From SAR324 cluster bacterium (GTDB lineage: Bacteria; SAR324; XYD2-FULL-50-16; HCM1): a stretch of 64,000 nt of DNA. Below are positions 16,736 to 26,214 of the stretch, piece after piece. The notes under the pieces are model-generated. The model made no database searches. It worked only from the letters and a program-made list of their open reading frames with translations, and was not told where the DNA came from. Position 1 is the first letter of the stretch. Each line of letters begins with the position of its first letter. The translations under genes were made by a program, and so were the position numbers. The stretch spans positions 1 through 64,000 of the forward strand of contig PUHO01000019.1 of NCBI GenBank assembly GCA_002995645.1. The letters run 5' to 3'.

Positions 16736-17668
16736 TTATTGCCTTAGTGTTTCAATATCACTTAACATATCCTTAACAGCAGCTAAAGCGGCTTGGGCAA
16801 ATCGGCTGCTTTCTAGCGTTGGATTATAAATTTTGTTTTGATAAGCGTACATAATACTTCTTGAAGCGTTAATAATAGCACCGCCACCTTGCGCATCAAA
16901 AGAAGGAAGTATATCTTTTGCTTTGGCTCCTTGCGCGCCATATCCGGGTACTAAGAAAAATACGTTCGGCATAGTCTCACGAAGTTTTTTTTGTTCTTCT
17001 TTCCAAGTAGCGCCAACAACCGCACCAACAAGACTATAGCCGGATTCACCTTGTAAGTCTTTTGCGTATTGTTGTAAGTCTTGCGCTATTTTCTCATATA
17101 AAAAGGAATCGCCTAGCTTTGCTTCTTGGTATTCTGTTGCGGAAGGGTTAGAAGTTCGCACTAAAACAAATATACCTTTCCCATTTTTCTTTGCCTCTTC
17201 TATGAAGGGGGTCAGTGAGTCGCTGCCTAGTAATGGATTTACTGTTAAAAAATCAACGTCGCTCTTAATTGGCTTCCCTGTGATTAAAGGACGCTCTCCT
17301 AAATACGCTTTTGCATACAAAGCCGCACTTGATCCGATATCATTTCGCTTGCCGTCTGCTATTACACTTAATTTGTATTGTTTCGCAAGCTTGACGGTCT
17401 TTTCTAGCACTTCCATGCCTTCGCTACCAAAAAGTTCATAACAGGCCATCTGCAGCTTAATACAAGGTATATACGGATGTAAAACTTCTATTAATCGTTG
17501 GTTAAAATTCCAAATCGAATCAACAGACGCTTTTATTGTGTCTCCATATTTACTAATACTAGCTTCTTTAAGAAAAGTAGGGATATTTTCTAAAGTAGGA
17601 TCTAACCCCATCACAATAGGAGATTGTTTTTCTTGTATTGCGGCAATTAAAGTATCAATAGCGTTCAT
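16736..17668 (-). CDS. pyrF: Orotidine 5'-phosphate decarboxylase, type 2
   Basis: 310-residue enzyme making UMP from OMP, last step of pyrimidine synthesis. The active-site motif DGKRNDIGSSAALYAKAYLG (D-x-K-x-x-D) and VLVRTSNPSATEYQ are diagnostic of the longer type 2 subfamily. I choose ATG 17668 (MNAIDTLIAAI), which gives the normal family N-terminus and leaves 17 nt to the upstream gene; the frame extends to 17740 but would then overlap the phosphoesterase. No other pyrimidine gene is nearby. Confidence 0.95.
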   Translation of the reverse strand: MNAIDTLIAAIQEKQSPIVMGLDPTLENIPTFLKEASISKYGDTIKASVDSIWNFNQRLIEVLHPYIPCIKLQMACYELFGSEGMEVLEKTVKLAKQYKLSVIADGKRNDIGSSAALYAKAYLGERPLITGKPIKSDVDFLTVNPLLGSDSLTPFIEEAKKNGKGIFVLVRTSNPSATEYQEAKLGDSFLYEKIAQDLQQYAKDLQGESGYSLVGAVVGATWKEEQKKLRETMPNVFFLVPGYGAQGAKAKDILPSFDAQGGGAIINASRSIMYAYQNKIYNPTLESSRFAQAALAAVKDMLSDIETLRQ

Positions 17669-17685
17669 AAAATAATATGTAAAAA

Positions 17686-18432
17686 TTAATGTATTTGCTT
17701 TAATGTGTGTTTTAAATAAGCGCTTGTTGTTAAGTAACAATCAATATTATGTATTAGCTTACTTTCTTGTGTAATCTTTTTCAGATTATCCCATTCTTCA
17801 TGAATATGAAAATGTCCGTATATACAAGCAACTGTATTTGTTGCTACTTTATTTTCTAAAATCAATTCCCAAAAAGCCGTTTTTATTCCTTTCGTTGTAA
17901 AAGGCGGGAAATGAAGCAATATATAGGTTTTTAGTTTTTTATTTTGATTTTCTTTGCTTGCAATAAGCTCTTTAGCTTGATCTAATGCACTTTGCAACTG
18001 TTGCATTTCTAAGTTAAATCGGTTCCTATCTAAAGCGTCATAGCAAGGATCATTAGGACTAAGCCAACCTCGTAAACCGCAAATAATCTTATCCTCTATT
18101 TGTATACAGTTGCCTTGTAAAAAAAGGAATTCATCTCGCCAAGCACTTGCTTGTAAAGCTTCTTTTGTTAACCAAATATCATGATTCCCCGACACAAGCA
18201 CTTTCTTACCAGGTAAAGCGCTAATACGTTCTAAATCAGCTTTTGCTTTTTCTATGGTCTGGGCTACAGAACTAAGATCGCCACCAAGTAAAACAAGATC
18301 GGTTTCTTTTACTTGTTTACGCCATGAAGTCGTAATCCTTGCAACATGGTCTTCCCAATCTTTTCCAAATCTATCCATACTTTGTTTCCTTGCCGAATCA
18401 AAATGTAGATCTGAAATTGCCCAAACAGTCAA
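17686..18432 (-). CDS. Calcineurin-like metallophosphoesterase
   Basis: 248 residues with the full metallophosphoesterase motif set: WAISDLHFD, LLGGDLSS, VLVSGNHDIWLT, ILLHFPPF and CIYGHFHIHEEW. These supply the Asp, His and Asn ligands of a dinuclear metal centre. It resembles predicted soluble phosphohydrolases of the YkuE/serine-threonine phosphatase type, but the substrate is unknown. It sits in the long minus-strand run between yggS and pyrF. Confidence 0.85.
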   Translation of the reverse strand: MTVWAISDLHFDSARKQSMDRFGKDWEDHVARITTSWRKQVKETDLVLLGGDLSSVAQTIEKAKADLERISALPGKKVLVSGNHDIWLTKEALQASAWRDEFLFLQGNCIQIEDKIICGLRGWLSPNDPCYDALDRNRFNLEMQQLQSALDQAKELIASKENQNKKLKTYILLHFPPFTTKGIKTAFWELILENKVATNTVACIYGHFHIHEEWDNLKKITQESKLIHNIDCYLTTSAYLKHTLKQIH

Positions 18433-18521
18433 TATAATACCTCGTGTAAATTATTATTCTAGTTATTCTATACTAAAGCGTTACTAAAATACAAGCATTG
18501 ATTTACGAATGCCAGTTGATT

Positions 18522-19196
18522 TTATTTTCTGCTTCCAAATAGACTTTGCCCTAGTCGAATGAAAGTAGCTCCTTCTTGCAAGGCTAGTATATAATCATGC
18601 GACATTCCCATAGACAATTCTATAAATTGATCTTCTATAGCAAATTGTTTAGCCAATTGTTCTTGGTAGCTTCTTAATTGAGCAAACAATTTTTGAGTGG
18701 ACGTTGCCGTTGCTTGTGGATCGCCTATTGTCATTAAACCAATTAGTTTTAAATTAGGCAAGGTAAGTACTTGCTCCGTTACATATTGTAAACTACTAAA
18801 ATCAAGCAACCCGGCTTTTGAAGTTTCCTGACTAAGATTTACTTGTAACAAAACTTGCAAAACTTGTTGGGATTTTGCAAAATGCTGATTTAATAACTGT
18901 GCCGTCTCATAGTCGGTCAATGTATGTAGTGTAGAAAAGAGGGAGGGAATACGTTTAATTTTATTTTTTTGCAATCGTCCAATAAAATGGAATTCAGCCC
19001 CTTGTTGTAATAATTCTTTTTTACTTTGCGCTTCTTGCAAAAAATTTTCACCAAACACAGTTTGCCCACTATCTAGGCAAACTTGCATTTTGTCTATAGT
19101 TTGTTTCTTTGAAACGGCAATTAGCTTTACTTTACCCGGATCAGGCGCATAAAGCTGAATTGTACGTTTGATTTGCAAAAGTTGTTCTGCAATCAT
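18522..19196 (-). CDS. yggS: YggS/YBL036C-family PLP-binding protein
   Basis: 224 residues, PLP homeostasis protein. KLIAVSKKQTIDKM carries the lysine that binds PLP in a Schiff base, followed by FGENFLQEAQSK, FHFIGRLQKNKIK, LQVNLSQETSKAG and a C-terminal LSMGMSHDYILALQEGATFIRLG with the phosphate-binding loop. Family members tune PLP and amino-acid pools, with no defined catalytic reaction. Its start lies 9 nt after fabF. Confidence 0.9.
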   Translation of the reverse strand: MIAEQLLQIKRTIQLYAPDPGKVKLIAVSKKQTIDKMQVCLDSGQTVFGENFLQEAQSKKELLQQGAEFHFIGRLQKNKIKRIPSLFSTLHTLTDYETAQLLNQHFAKSQQVLQVLLQVNLSQETSKAGLLDFSSLQYVTEQVLTLPNLKLIGLMTIGDPQATATSTQKLFAQLRSYQEQLAKQFAIEDQFIELSMGMSHDYILALQEGATFIRLGQSLFGSRK

Positions 19197-19205
19197 TTTC
19201 TTAAC

Positions 19206-20438
19206 TTATGCCGTATATTTTTTTACTACTAAAGAAACGTTCGTTCCGCCAAAACCAAAAGAATTACTAACGCCAACGTTAACATCTTTTTTAACGGCTA
19301 CATTAGGCGTTACGTCTAGATCACAAGCCGGATCTTGATTTTCCACGTTAATAGTCGGTGGAATAATGCCGTCTTGAATGGCTTTAATCACAAATAAAGT
19401 TTCTAAAGCACCGGTAGCACCAAGTAAATGACCGGTCATCGATTTAGTCGAACTAATAGATACGTTTTTAGCATCTTCTTGAAAAGCTTTCTTAATAGAA
19501 GCGATTTCATTTTTATCACCTAAAGGCGTAGAAGTACCGTGAGCATTGATATAATCAACGTCTTTCGGTTGTAAATTCGCACTTGCAAGAGCATTGGCAA
19601 GAGCTAAGCTAGGACCGTCCGTATTAGGCGTTGTTATATGAAAAGCATCGGAAGAGCTTCCATAACCAACTATTTCCGCGTAAATTTTAGCACCTCTTGC
19701 TTTTGCAAGGGAAAGTTCTTCTAAAACTAACACAGCACTACCTTCACTAAGAACAAATCCGTCACGATCTACATCAAAAGGACGACTAGCCTTAGCTGGA
19801 TCGTCATTACGCATAGAAAGCGCTTTCATAGCCGCAAAACCGCCAATACCTAAACCGCATATAGCCGCTTCCGTTCCGCCGGTTAACATAACGTCCGCCT
19901 CTCCTTGTTGAATCCGCTTAAACGCATCTCCAATAGCATAAGCAGAACTTGAGCAAGCCGCAACAGAAGAAGCATTATAATTTTTCAATCCAAATTCAAT
20001 AGAAATCAATCCGGCAGCCATATTACTTATACTCATAGGTATAAAAAACGGTGAAATAAACCTTGGTCCTTTTTCTTTCAGAACGTTTGCATATTCTTCA
20101 ATCGCCGGCAAACCGCCGATTCCAGAACCAATATTCACTCCCACTTTAGGCGCTAGCTCGTCTGTAACTTTAAGCCCGGCATCTTTCATTGCTTCCCTTG
20201 CCGTTACAATCGCGTATTGAATAAATGTGTCCATTTTCTTCAATTCTTTTTTAGGAAAATGATCTAAAGGATCAAATCCCTTCACTTCACCAGCAATTTG
20301 TACTGAATAATTACTAACGTCAAATTTAGTAACTTTTGTAATGCCACTTTTACCAGCTATAGCACTCTTCCATGTCTCATCTACTGTTAAGCCTAAAGGA
20401 CTTAACGCACCAAGACCAGTAATTACTATACGTCGCAT
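19206..20438 (-). CDS. fabF: 3-oxoacyl-ACP synthase II
   Basis: 410-residue condensing enzyme that elongates acyl-ACP with malonyl-ACP. The catalytic triad is visible: nucleophile Cys in SVAACSSSAYAIGDA, first His in YINAHGTSTPLGD, second His in SMTGHLLGATGALE. The ending NSFGFGGTNVSLV is canonical. It ends the fab cluster, downstream of acpP with a 194-bp gap that may hold its own promoter (see that entry). Confidence 0.97.
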   Translation of the reverse strand: MRRIVITGLGALSPLGLTVDETWKSAIAGKSGITKVTKFDVSNYSVQIAGEVKGFDPLDHFPKKELKKMDTFIQYAIVTAREAMKDAGLKVTDELAPKVGVNIGSGIGGLPAIEEYANVLKEKGPRFISPFFIPMSISNMAAGLISIEFGLKNYNASSVAACSSSAYAIGDAFKRIQQGEADVMLTGGTEAAICGLGIGGFAAMKALSMRNDDPAKASRPFDVDRDGFVLSEGSAVLVLEELSLAKARGAKIYAEIVGYGSSSDAFHITTPNTDGPSLALANALASANLQPKDVDYINAHGTSTPLGDKNEIASIKKAFQEDAKNVSISSTKSMTGHLLGATGALETLFVIKAIQDGIIPPTINVENQDPACDLDVTPNVAVKKDVNVGVSNSFGFGGTNVSLVVKKYTA

Positions 20439-20632
20439 ATTTTTACCTTAAATACAGTTATACTTAAATATAGACTAACTGTTATATAGTATAATCATAG
20501 GACGTGACTCCACCCTATTTTATTGGTAATCTTGCTTACTAAGTCAAACGTTTAGCTACTAAAATTACCTGCTACTATACAACATTTATTGTATACAATT
20601 ATAATTATAAATTAATTAGTATTCTTCTTTAC
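20439..20632 (-). other. acpP-fabF intergenic gap
   Basis: The 194-bp gap is longer than the others in this run. On the minus strand it contains TTGACT followed after about 17 bp by an A/T-rich AATAAA-like hexamer, a weak promoter candidate. A six-base inverted repeat (GGTAAT...ATTACC) lies around 20525-20569. No gene is visible. Confidence 0.3.
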
Positions 20633-20872
20633 TTAAGCTTTTAGTTTTTCAATATGATCTATTACGTCACCAACCGTATTAATTTTAGCTGCTTCTTCGT
20701 CTGATATTTCAAGATTAAAATCGCTTTCAAAAGCCATTAATAATTCTACTGTATCCAAAGAATCCGCGCCTAAATCTTCGCTAAAGCTAGCTTCGCGCAC
20801 TACTTTTTCCGCCTCAACATCTAGTTGCTCAACGATTATTTCTCGTACTTTTTCTTCAATATTAACAGTCAT
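20633..20872 (-). CDS. acpP: Acyl carrier protein
   Basis: 79 residues, acidic. The phosphopantetheine attachment motif EDLGADSLDTVELLMAFE has the modified serine (DSL) at about position 38. This small protein carries the growing acyl chain for FabD, FabG and FabF, all encoded alongside it. The position between fabG and fabF is the classic arrangement. Confidence 0.97.
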   Translation of the reverse strand: MTVNIEEKVREIIVEQLDVEAEKVVREASFSEDLGADSLDTVELLMAFESDFNLEISDEEAAKINTVGDVIDHIEKLKA

Positions 20873-20923
20873 AAAATCTCCTAAAATAAAAAAATTTAAA
20901 AATTAATTGCTAAATAAGCAAGT

Positions 20924-21661
20924 TTAATACATTGCTCCATTAACATGTAACACAGTGCCTGAAATATACTGTGATACGTCTGAAATTAAAAACATAACAC
21001 TATTTGCTATATCTTCCGCTTCTCCCATACGTCTCATTGGAATTTTACTTAATAAAGCTTTTTTTTGTTCTTCATTAAGTTTATCTGTCATCGCCGTGCG
21101 AATAAAGCCCGGAGCTACAACATTACAACGTATATTGCGAGAACCTAATTCTTGAGCTAAAGATTTACTAAACCCAATTAACGCGGCTTTAGTAGATGAA
21201 TAGTTCACTTGTCCCGGATTGCCTGATGAACCTACAATAGATCCAATATTAACAATACTACCTTTTTTTGCTTTAACAAAGTAACGAATTGCTTGTTTTG
21301 TCATATTGTATACACCTGTTAGGTTTACACTCAAAACTTGATCCCATTCGGCTTGTGTCATACGCATAAACAAATTATCTTTTGTAATACCGGCATTATT
21401 AACAAGAGCGTCAAGCGAGCCTAGTTTTTCTATGGCTTCTTCCACATTCCTTGCGCAATCGTCCGTATTAGTAACGTCACCTTGTGAAATAAAGCATTTT
21501 CCTTCATTATCTTTATGCGTTGCTAATACTTCTTCTGTATTGACGTTTCCTATATAATTTAAAAATACATTTGCGCCAGCTTTTGTTAAATTATATGCAA
21601 TAGCTTGTCCAATTCCTTGAACACCACCGGTTACAAATACATTTTTTCCTTTAAGATCCAT
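20924..21661 (-). CDS. fabG: 3-oxoacyl-ACP reductase
   Basis: 245-residue short-chain dehydrogenase using NADPH. Cofactor loop VTGGVQGIGQAIA, NNAG motif LVNNAGIT, and the catalytic set Ser in NIGSIVGSSG and Tyr/Lys in VNYSSTKAALIGF. The C-terminal ISGTVLHVNGAMY is the usual FabG ending. It lies 11 nt after fabD, in order with acpP and fabF. Confidence 0.96.
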   Translation of the reverse strand: MDLKGKNVFVTGGVQGIGQAIAYNLTKAGANVFLNYIGNVNTEEVLATHKDNEGKCFISQGDVTNTDDCARNVEEAIEKLGSLDALVNNAGITKDNLFMRMTQAEWDQVLSVNLTGVYNMTKQAIRYFVKAKKGSIVNIGSIVGSSGNPGQVNYSSTKAALIGFSKSLAQELGSRNIRCNVVAPGFIRTAMTDKLNEEQKKALLSKIPMRRMGEAEDIANSVMFLISDVSQYISGTVLHVNGAMY

Positions 21662-21672
21662 ATTTTCCCTTT

Positions 21673-22596
21673 TTATGATTTGATTGTTACACTTTCTGTA
21701 ATATTCTGTATCGCGTCTAACGAATCCAGATTATATATTGGAACTTGTTTGTCAATTTTCTTCATGATACCGCTTAAAACCTTACCTTGTCCACATTCAA
21801 TAAAACAATCCACCCCTTTTTGCAACATTAACTCTATGCCGCTTTGCCAACGAACTGACCCGGTTAATTGTTTCACTAGAGAAGGAACAAACAGGTTTTT
21901 ATCTTCTAATATAGCATTATCAAAGTTAGCTACTATAGGGAATTTAGCTTGTTGAAAGGATAAGGTAGCCAAGTGTTTTTCTAGTTTTTCAGCGGCACTT
22001 GCAATTAAAGCAGAATGAAAAGGTGCGCTTACCGGAAGGCGAATGCCTTTCACTTTAGCCAAAACGCGTTTCACTGCTTCTTCATGTCCTGAAATAACAA
22101 TTTGTCCTTTACAATTATAATTAGCCGGCGCCACTACTTGATCTTGTGCTTCTTCTTTACAAACGGCTTCCACTTCTTCCGTTGTTTTGCCAAGAATAGC
22201 CGCCATGGCTCCACCAGACGGAAAGGCTTCTTGCATGAACTTACCTCGCAAATGAACTGCTTTAACGGCTTCACTAAAAGAAAGCACGTCAGCGGCTACA
22301 AGAGCGGAATATTCACCTAAAGAGTGCCCGGCGCCCATATAGGGTTTTATATTTTCTATTTCTTGCGTAAGAATACGCCAAGCTATTGTTGAAACAGTTA
22401 AAATTGCCGGTTGCGCATTATGTGTTAACGCTAATTCTTCGGCAGTGCCTTCAAAGCATAGTTTACGTAGATCCCAACCAAGCGCGTCATTGGCTTCTTC
22501 AAAAGTTTCTTTGCCAATAGTATGATCAATAAATTGCTTTCCCATGCCGGGCGTTTGCGATCCTTGTCCAGGAAAAAGTACACCAAGTTTTAACAT
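21673..22596 (-). CDS. fabD: Malonyl-CoA:ACP transacylase
   Basis: 307-residue acyltransferase loading malonate on ACP. Nucleophile motif GAGHSLGEYSALVAA, GVLFPGQGSQTPGMG at the N-terminus (oxyanion Gln) and catalytic His in VSAPFHSALI. It overlaps the end of plsX by 7 bp, indicating coupled translation. The C-terminal ECGQGKVLSGIMKK is typical. Confidence 0.96.
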   Translation of the reverse strand: MLKLGVLFPGQGSQTPGMGKQFIDHTIGKETFEEANDALGWDLRKLCFEGTAEELALTHNAQPAILTVSTIAWRILTQEIENIKPYMGAGHSLGEYSALVAADVLSFSEAVKAVHLRGKFMQEAFPSGGAMAAILGKTTEEVEAVCKEEAQDQVVAPANYNCKGQIVISGHEEAVKRVLAKVKGIRLPVSAPFHSALIASAAEKLEKHLATLSFQQAKFPIVANFDNAILEDKNLFVPSLVKQLTGSVRWQSGIELMLQKGVDCFIECGQGKVLSGIMKKIDKQVPIYNLDSLDAIQNITESVTIKS

Positions 22597-23615
22597 AATA
22601 TTTTTTGGATTTCTATAGTAGATAATTTGTCAGCCATACGTTCAGACAAGTTTTCTTGCTCTGCCCAACAGGCTACTTTTATAGCGTTATAGATAGCTTG
22701 CGCATTAGATCCACCGTGACAAACAAAGGCATTACCTTGTACGCCTAACACGGGAGCGCCGCTAAAATTGGAATAGTCTATACGGTTAGTGATGCGTTTA
22801 AATAGATTTTTTAGCAAATAAACAGACGCCTTTTCTATTAAAGAACCGTTATGCACTTCTCGTTTAAAATTGTAATAAAAATACTTAACAGCACCTTGAA
22901 TTGATTTTAGAAATATATTACCGGCAAAACCGTCAACTAAAAGAATATCAACGTCACTTTCAAAGACTTCTTTGCCTTCTAGGTTACCTATAAATTCAAA
23001 TTCGTTCGTTTCTAAAGCAGAAAGCGTATCAAAAGTATTCTTTGCAACAACGTTCCCTTTATTGTCTTCTGCGCCAATATTAAGCAGTCCTACTTTAGGT
23101 CTTTTTCTTTCGTGTAAGCCAGTTAAATATAAGCTACCTAGCAAAGCAAATTGTACTAATTGTTTAACAGTACAATCCACATTAGCGCCGGCATCACATA
23201 GTAAGAAGCTTTGCGATTCTCGCTTTGGTATAAACACACTAAAACAAGGTCGCTCAATACAAGGATATAATTTCAATAGCAAAACACTATGCGCTACCAT
23301 AGCTCCCGAATTACCGGCACTAACTAGACCGGACACGTGATTTGACGTATGCAAATCAAAACAAACGCGCATAGAAGAGTCTTTCTTTTGTCTTACTACT
23401 TGTATTGGCGAATCTCCCATTTCCACGGTTTGCGTGGAAGGAACTATCTCTATTAAAGAAGAAGGCAACTTATGTTTATCTACATAAGTTTTAATAATTT
23501 TTTCATCTCCAACAAGCACAAGGGAAATCTTATCTTCTTTTACTGCCTTTTCAGCAGCGTCAAGGCGAATTTTAGGTGCTAAATCTCCGCCCATCACATC
23601 TAAAGCTATGGACAT
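22590..23615 (-). CDS. plsX: Phosphate acyltransferase PlsX
   Basis: 341-residue enzyme making acyl-phosphate from acyl-ACP for phospholipid synthesis. Begins with SIALDVMGGDLAPKIRLDA, with the conserved GLVSAGNSGAMVAHSV and LVDGFAGNIFLKSIQG motifs. It is preceded by rpmF and DUF177, a common bacterial order, and followed directly by fabD. The gene usually placed between them, fabH, is absent. Confidence 0.96.
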   Translation of the reverse strand: MSIALDVMGGDLAPKIRLDAAEKAVKEDKISLVLVGDEKIIKTYVDKHKLPSSLIEIVPSTQTVEMGDSPIQVVRQKKDSSMRVCFDLHTSNHVSGLVSAGNSGAMVAHSVLLLKLYPCIERPCFSVFIPKRESQSFLLCDAGANVDCTVKQLVQFALLGSLYLTGLHERKRPKVGLLNIGAEDNKGNVVAKNTFDTLSALETNEFEFIGNLEGKEVFESDVDILLVDGFAGNIFLKSIQGAVKYFYYNFKREVHNGSLIEKASVYLLKNLFKRITNRIDYSNFSGAPVLGVQGNAFVCHGGSNAQAIYNAIKVACWAEQENLSERMADKLSTIEIQKILC

Positions 23616-23632
23616 AATAAATCAATTTTAAA

Positions 23633-23818
23633 TTATAGCGTAGTTTTCTTTACTTCTATAATTTGATTTCCTTTATAAAAGCCACAAAACGGACATACTC
23701 GATGTGATAAAATTTGTTCTGAACACTCAGGACAGCTAGATAAAACCGGTTTAGCTAGTTTTTGATGTGTTCTTCTTAATTTAGTTTTTGTACTAGACGT
23801 TTTATTCTTTGGTACCAT
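23633..23818 (-). CDS. rpmF: 50S ribosomal protein L32
   Basis: 61 residues. N-terminal MVPKNKTSSTKTKLRRTHQ and a four-cysteine zinc ribbon (CPEC...CPFC) identify the zinc form of L32. It is placed between DUF177 and plsX, as in many bacteria. Confidence 0.95.
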   Translation of the reverse strand: MVPKNKTSSTKTKLRRTHQKLAKPVLSSCPECSEQILSHRVCPFCGFYKGNQIIEVKKTTL

Positions 23819-23851
23819 TGTTAGTTCTCCATTTCAATAGAATCGTTACGT

Positions 23852-24355
23852 TTAATTTACTAATTTACCAAACTCTAGTGTTTGGCTCGTATTACAATTA
23901 CAAGCTTGTAGGTTAAGGTTAGCTCCGCAACGAAAACAGAGCCCTTTACAATCTTCTTTACAACGAAATACTTCTTCCGTATCTAGTAAAATTTGATCTT
24001 CAAACAGCTTAATAATTTGTATTTCTTCATTTTCGTAGAAATCAATATCTCCTAGCTCAGCGTCCATTTGCTTGCTTTTGCTTATATTTAAATAGCTTTT
24101 AGGAAATAATTCAACTTGAAAATCCTTTTCTAGCTTTATATTGACTAAGTCAAGACATACGTCGCATTCTTTTTTGCCTTCCAATTCATAATATCCATGA
24201 AAAACAACTTTATCACCGAAACGTTGTATACTATACTTTGTATCAATACTATCTATATATAAGTTCTCCGGAACTCTTGTAAAAACAGCGGTTTCCCACT
24301 TTGTTGCATATTCTGTTTTTGTTTCACGAATATGCGATATTTTTATACTATCCAT
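23852..24355 (-). CDS. yceD: DUF177/YceD-family protein
   Basis: 167 residues. The C-terminal part ELGDIDFYENEEIQII, then EEVFRCKEDCKGLCFRCGANLN, matches the DUF177/YceD family, which is encoded upstream of rpmF and implicated in 23S rRNA metabolism. The CxxxCxxxCxxC cluster may bind zinc. It lies 33 nt upstream of rpmF, supporting the call. Confidence 0.85.
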   Translation of the reverse strand: MDSIKISHIRETKTEYATKWETAVFTRVPENLYIDSIDTKYSIQRFGDKVVFHGYYELEGKKECDVCLDLVNIKLEKDFQVELFPKSYLNISKSKQMDAELGDIDFYENEEIQIIKLFEDQILLDTEEVFRCKEDCKGLCFRCGANLNLQACNCNTSQTLEFGKLVN

Positions 24356-24442
24356 TTCACTATAAATCCCTTGTTATACATAAACTAGCATAGAATATCT
24401 ATTTTACCTGTTTATTGTCAATAGTAAAATGCAAGTTTCAAT

Positions 24443-25228
24443 TTATATTTTATTTTCTTTTATTAACTCACTGCCGATTAAGCTCTTAGGTGCGTCCTTA
24501 TCTAACAAGATATATAAGGCGTCGTTTGTACCTTCTTGCAATAAATATACATATTTTCGTTTTGCTAGCTCTAGCACGCAAATAAAGCCTAATATAAAAT
24601 CAACCGTTCCTTTTTTCGTTGGCAATAAATCGTAAAATGATATTTGCTTTGTTTGCCAAATACGTTGCCATATTTTTACTACATAATCTTGAAAAGAAAT
24701 TTCTTCTTTATCAATTGTATGTTCTTTATAATAGCTCTTTTTTTGTAAACAACGATGATATATCTTTAATAATTGATGTATGTCTATTTCTTCTTCATAT
24801 ATAACGTTTTTAATGCCGAACACTTCTTTAGTCGTATGTAAGAATATATCCCGTCCAACATATTCTTTTTCGCTTAACTGTTGCGCTATATTCTGCCAGG
24901 CTTGGTAAACTATAAGTTTCCTTCTTAATTCTTCTTCCGGATTGGTTTCTTCTTCGTTTAAAGTTTCCTCTAGTTGTGGTAATAAACTTTTAGATTTAAT
25001 TAAAATTAATAAAGAAGCAATATCAAAAAACTCGGTTGCCAGTTCCCAACTCCAGTTTTGCATTTCTTTTAACACATTTAAGTAAGGCATACAAATTTCA
25101 GTTAAAGAAATGGAAAAAATATCCATTCTCTTTTTTCTGATTAAGTCTAGCAATAAAGCAAGAGGACCTTGAAAAACCGATTGATTTACCTCTAGTATAT
25201 GCCAAAAATCAAGCTGTTGTTCTTGCAT
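24443..25228 (-). CDS. scpA: Segregation and condensation protein A
   Basis: 261-residue kleisin of the SMC-ScpAB condensin. The N-terminus FQGPLALLLDLIRKKRMDIFSISLTEICMPYL is the SMC-binding family signature, followed by ELATEFFDIASLLILIKSKSLLP. The C-terminus contains the winged-helix region (IWQTKQISFYDLLP ... FILGFICVLELAKRKYVYLLQEG). Its start codon overlaps the lpxC stop (TAATG), so the two are translationally coupled. scpB and smc are not in view. Confidence 0.92.
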   Translation of the reverse strand: MQEQQLDFWHILEVNQSVFQGPLALLLDLIRKKRMDIFSISLTEICMPYLNVLKEMQNWSWELATEFFDIASLLILIKSKSLLPQLEETLNEEETNPEEELRRKLIVYQAWQNIAQQLSEKEYVGRDIFLHTTKEVFGIKNVIYEEEIDIHQLLKIYHRCLQKKSYYKEHTIDKEEISFQDYVVKIWQRIWQTKQISFYDLLPTKKGTVDFILGFICVLELAKRKYVYLLQEGTNDALYILLDKDAPKSLIGSELIKENKI

Positions 25229-26088
25229 TAAAATTCATCAGTAATAATACGGCTATCTATATTATGATCCATTAATTGTGTAATAAAGTCTAAATTAGAT
25301 TTATGCCCTCCGTAGCTTGTAACAAAATGCCCCAATATACGCAGGTTATTAGCTAAATAGAAATCTCCAATTTGATCTAGGATTTTATGCCGATTAGGTT
25401 CGTTTAACCAAGTCATTACTTCCATATTAGAAATAACGCCTTCATTATTTAAAATGATGCCCGATTCTTCGTTAGCCCCGCGAATTAGCCCGTTTTTTAT
25501 AGCTTCATGTATATGATCTTCAAGAGCAAAGGTTTTTGCTTTCATAATTTTTTCTTCAAAATTCTTTTTTGTTAAAAGAACGGAAAAATTTTGCTCTTGT
25601 AGTTGATTATGTTCAAAAGAGATATCAAAAGCAAATACCGTGTTTTCTGCCGGAACAGCGGTCATAGTAATATTCCCTTTCGTATAAGAAATAGGCTTGA
25701 TGATTTTAATTACTTTACGCGTTTCTCCTAGTTCTTCAATACCTGCTTGCGCTAGTTTTTCATAATATACTAAAGCGCTACCGTCATATAAAGGGATTTC
25801 CGGCGAAGATATTTCAACAAGTAAATTATCTATTTCTAAAGCATTACAACTAGCTAAAAAATGTTCTATTGTTTGAATACTAACGCCGTCTTTTTCCAAT
25901 TTTGTTGCTAATGGCGTTACCTTTCCATATTTATAGTTAGCCGGAATAGAAACGTTTTTATCTCTTCGATAAAAAACAATACCTGTATTAGCCGGCGCGG
26001 GGTATATGAATAAATCACTTTTAATTCCCGAGTGCAGACCAACGCCGCCTTTAACTATAAAACTTTTACTTATTGTTGTTTGTTGCAT
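25228..26088 (-). CDS. lpxC: UDP-3-O-acyl-N-acetylglucosamine deacetylase
   Basis: 286-residue zinc deacetylase committing lipid A synthesis. Family motifs: VKGGVGLHSG near the start, VSIQTIEHFLAS (zinc-ligand His), SSPEIPLYDGSA, and HKILDQIGDFYLANNLRILG with the zinc-binding HKxxDxxGD, then YGGHKSNLDF. It shows that the organism makes a lipid A-containing outer membrane. It heads the minus-strand lpxC-scpA-...-fabF run and overlaps scpA by one base. Confidence 0.96.
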   Translation of the reverse strand: MQQTTISKSFIVKGGVGLHSGIKSDLFIYPAPANTGIVFYRRDKNVSIPANYKYGKVTPLATKLEKDGVSIQTIEHFLASCNALEIDNLLVEISSPEIPLYDGSALVYYEKLAQAGIEELGETRKVIKIIKPISYTKGNITMTAVPAENTVFAFDISFEHNQLQEQNFSVLLTKKNFEEKIMKAKTFALEDHIHEAIKNGLIRGANEESGIILNNEGVISNMEVMTWLNEPNRHKILDQIGDFYLANNLRILGHFVTSYGGHKSNLDFITQLMDHNIDSRIITDEF

Positions 26089-26214
26089 ATATTATTTCAT
26101 ACAGAAAGTTTGCTATATATATTGCTTTTTGAAAGTAAATAAACTATGCTAAATAACTACAGTTTAAAAAAATAATTTGAATTTATTTTCATAGTATATA
26201 ACATCTCTTTTCTT

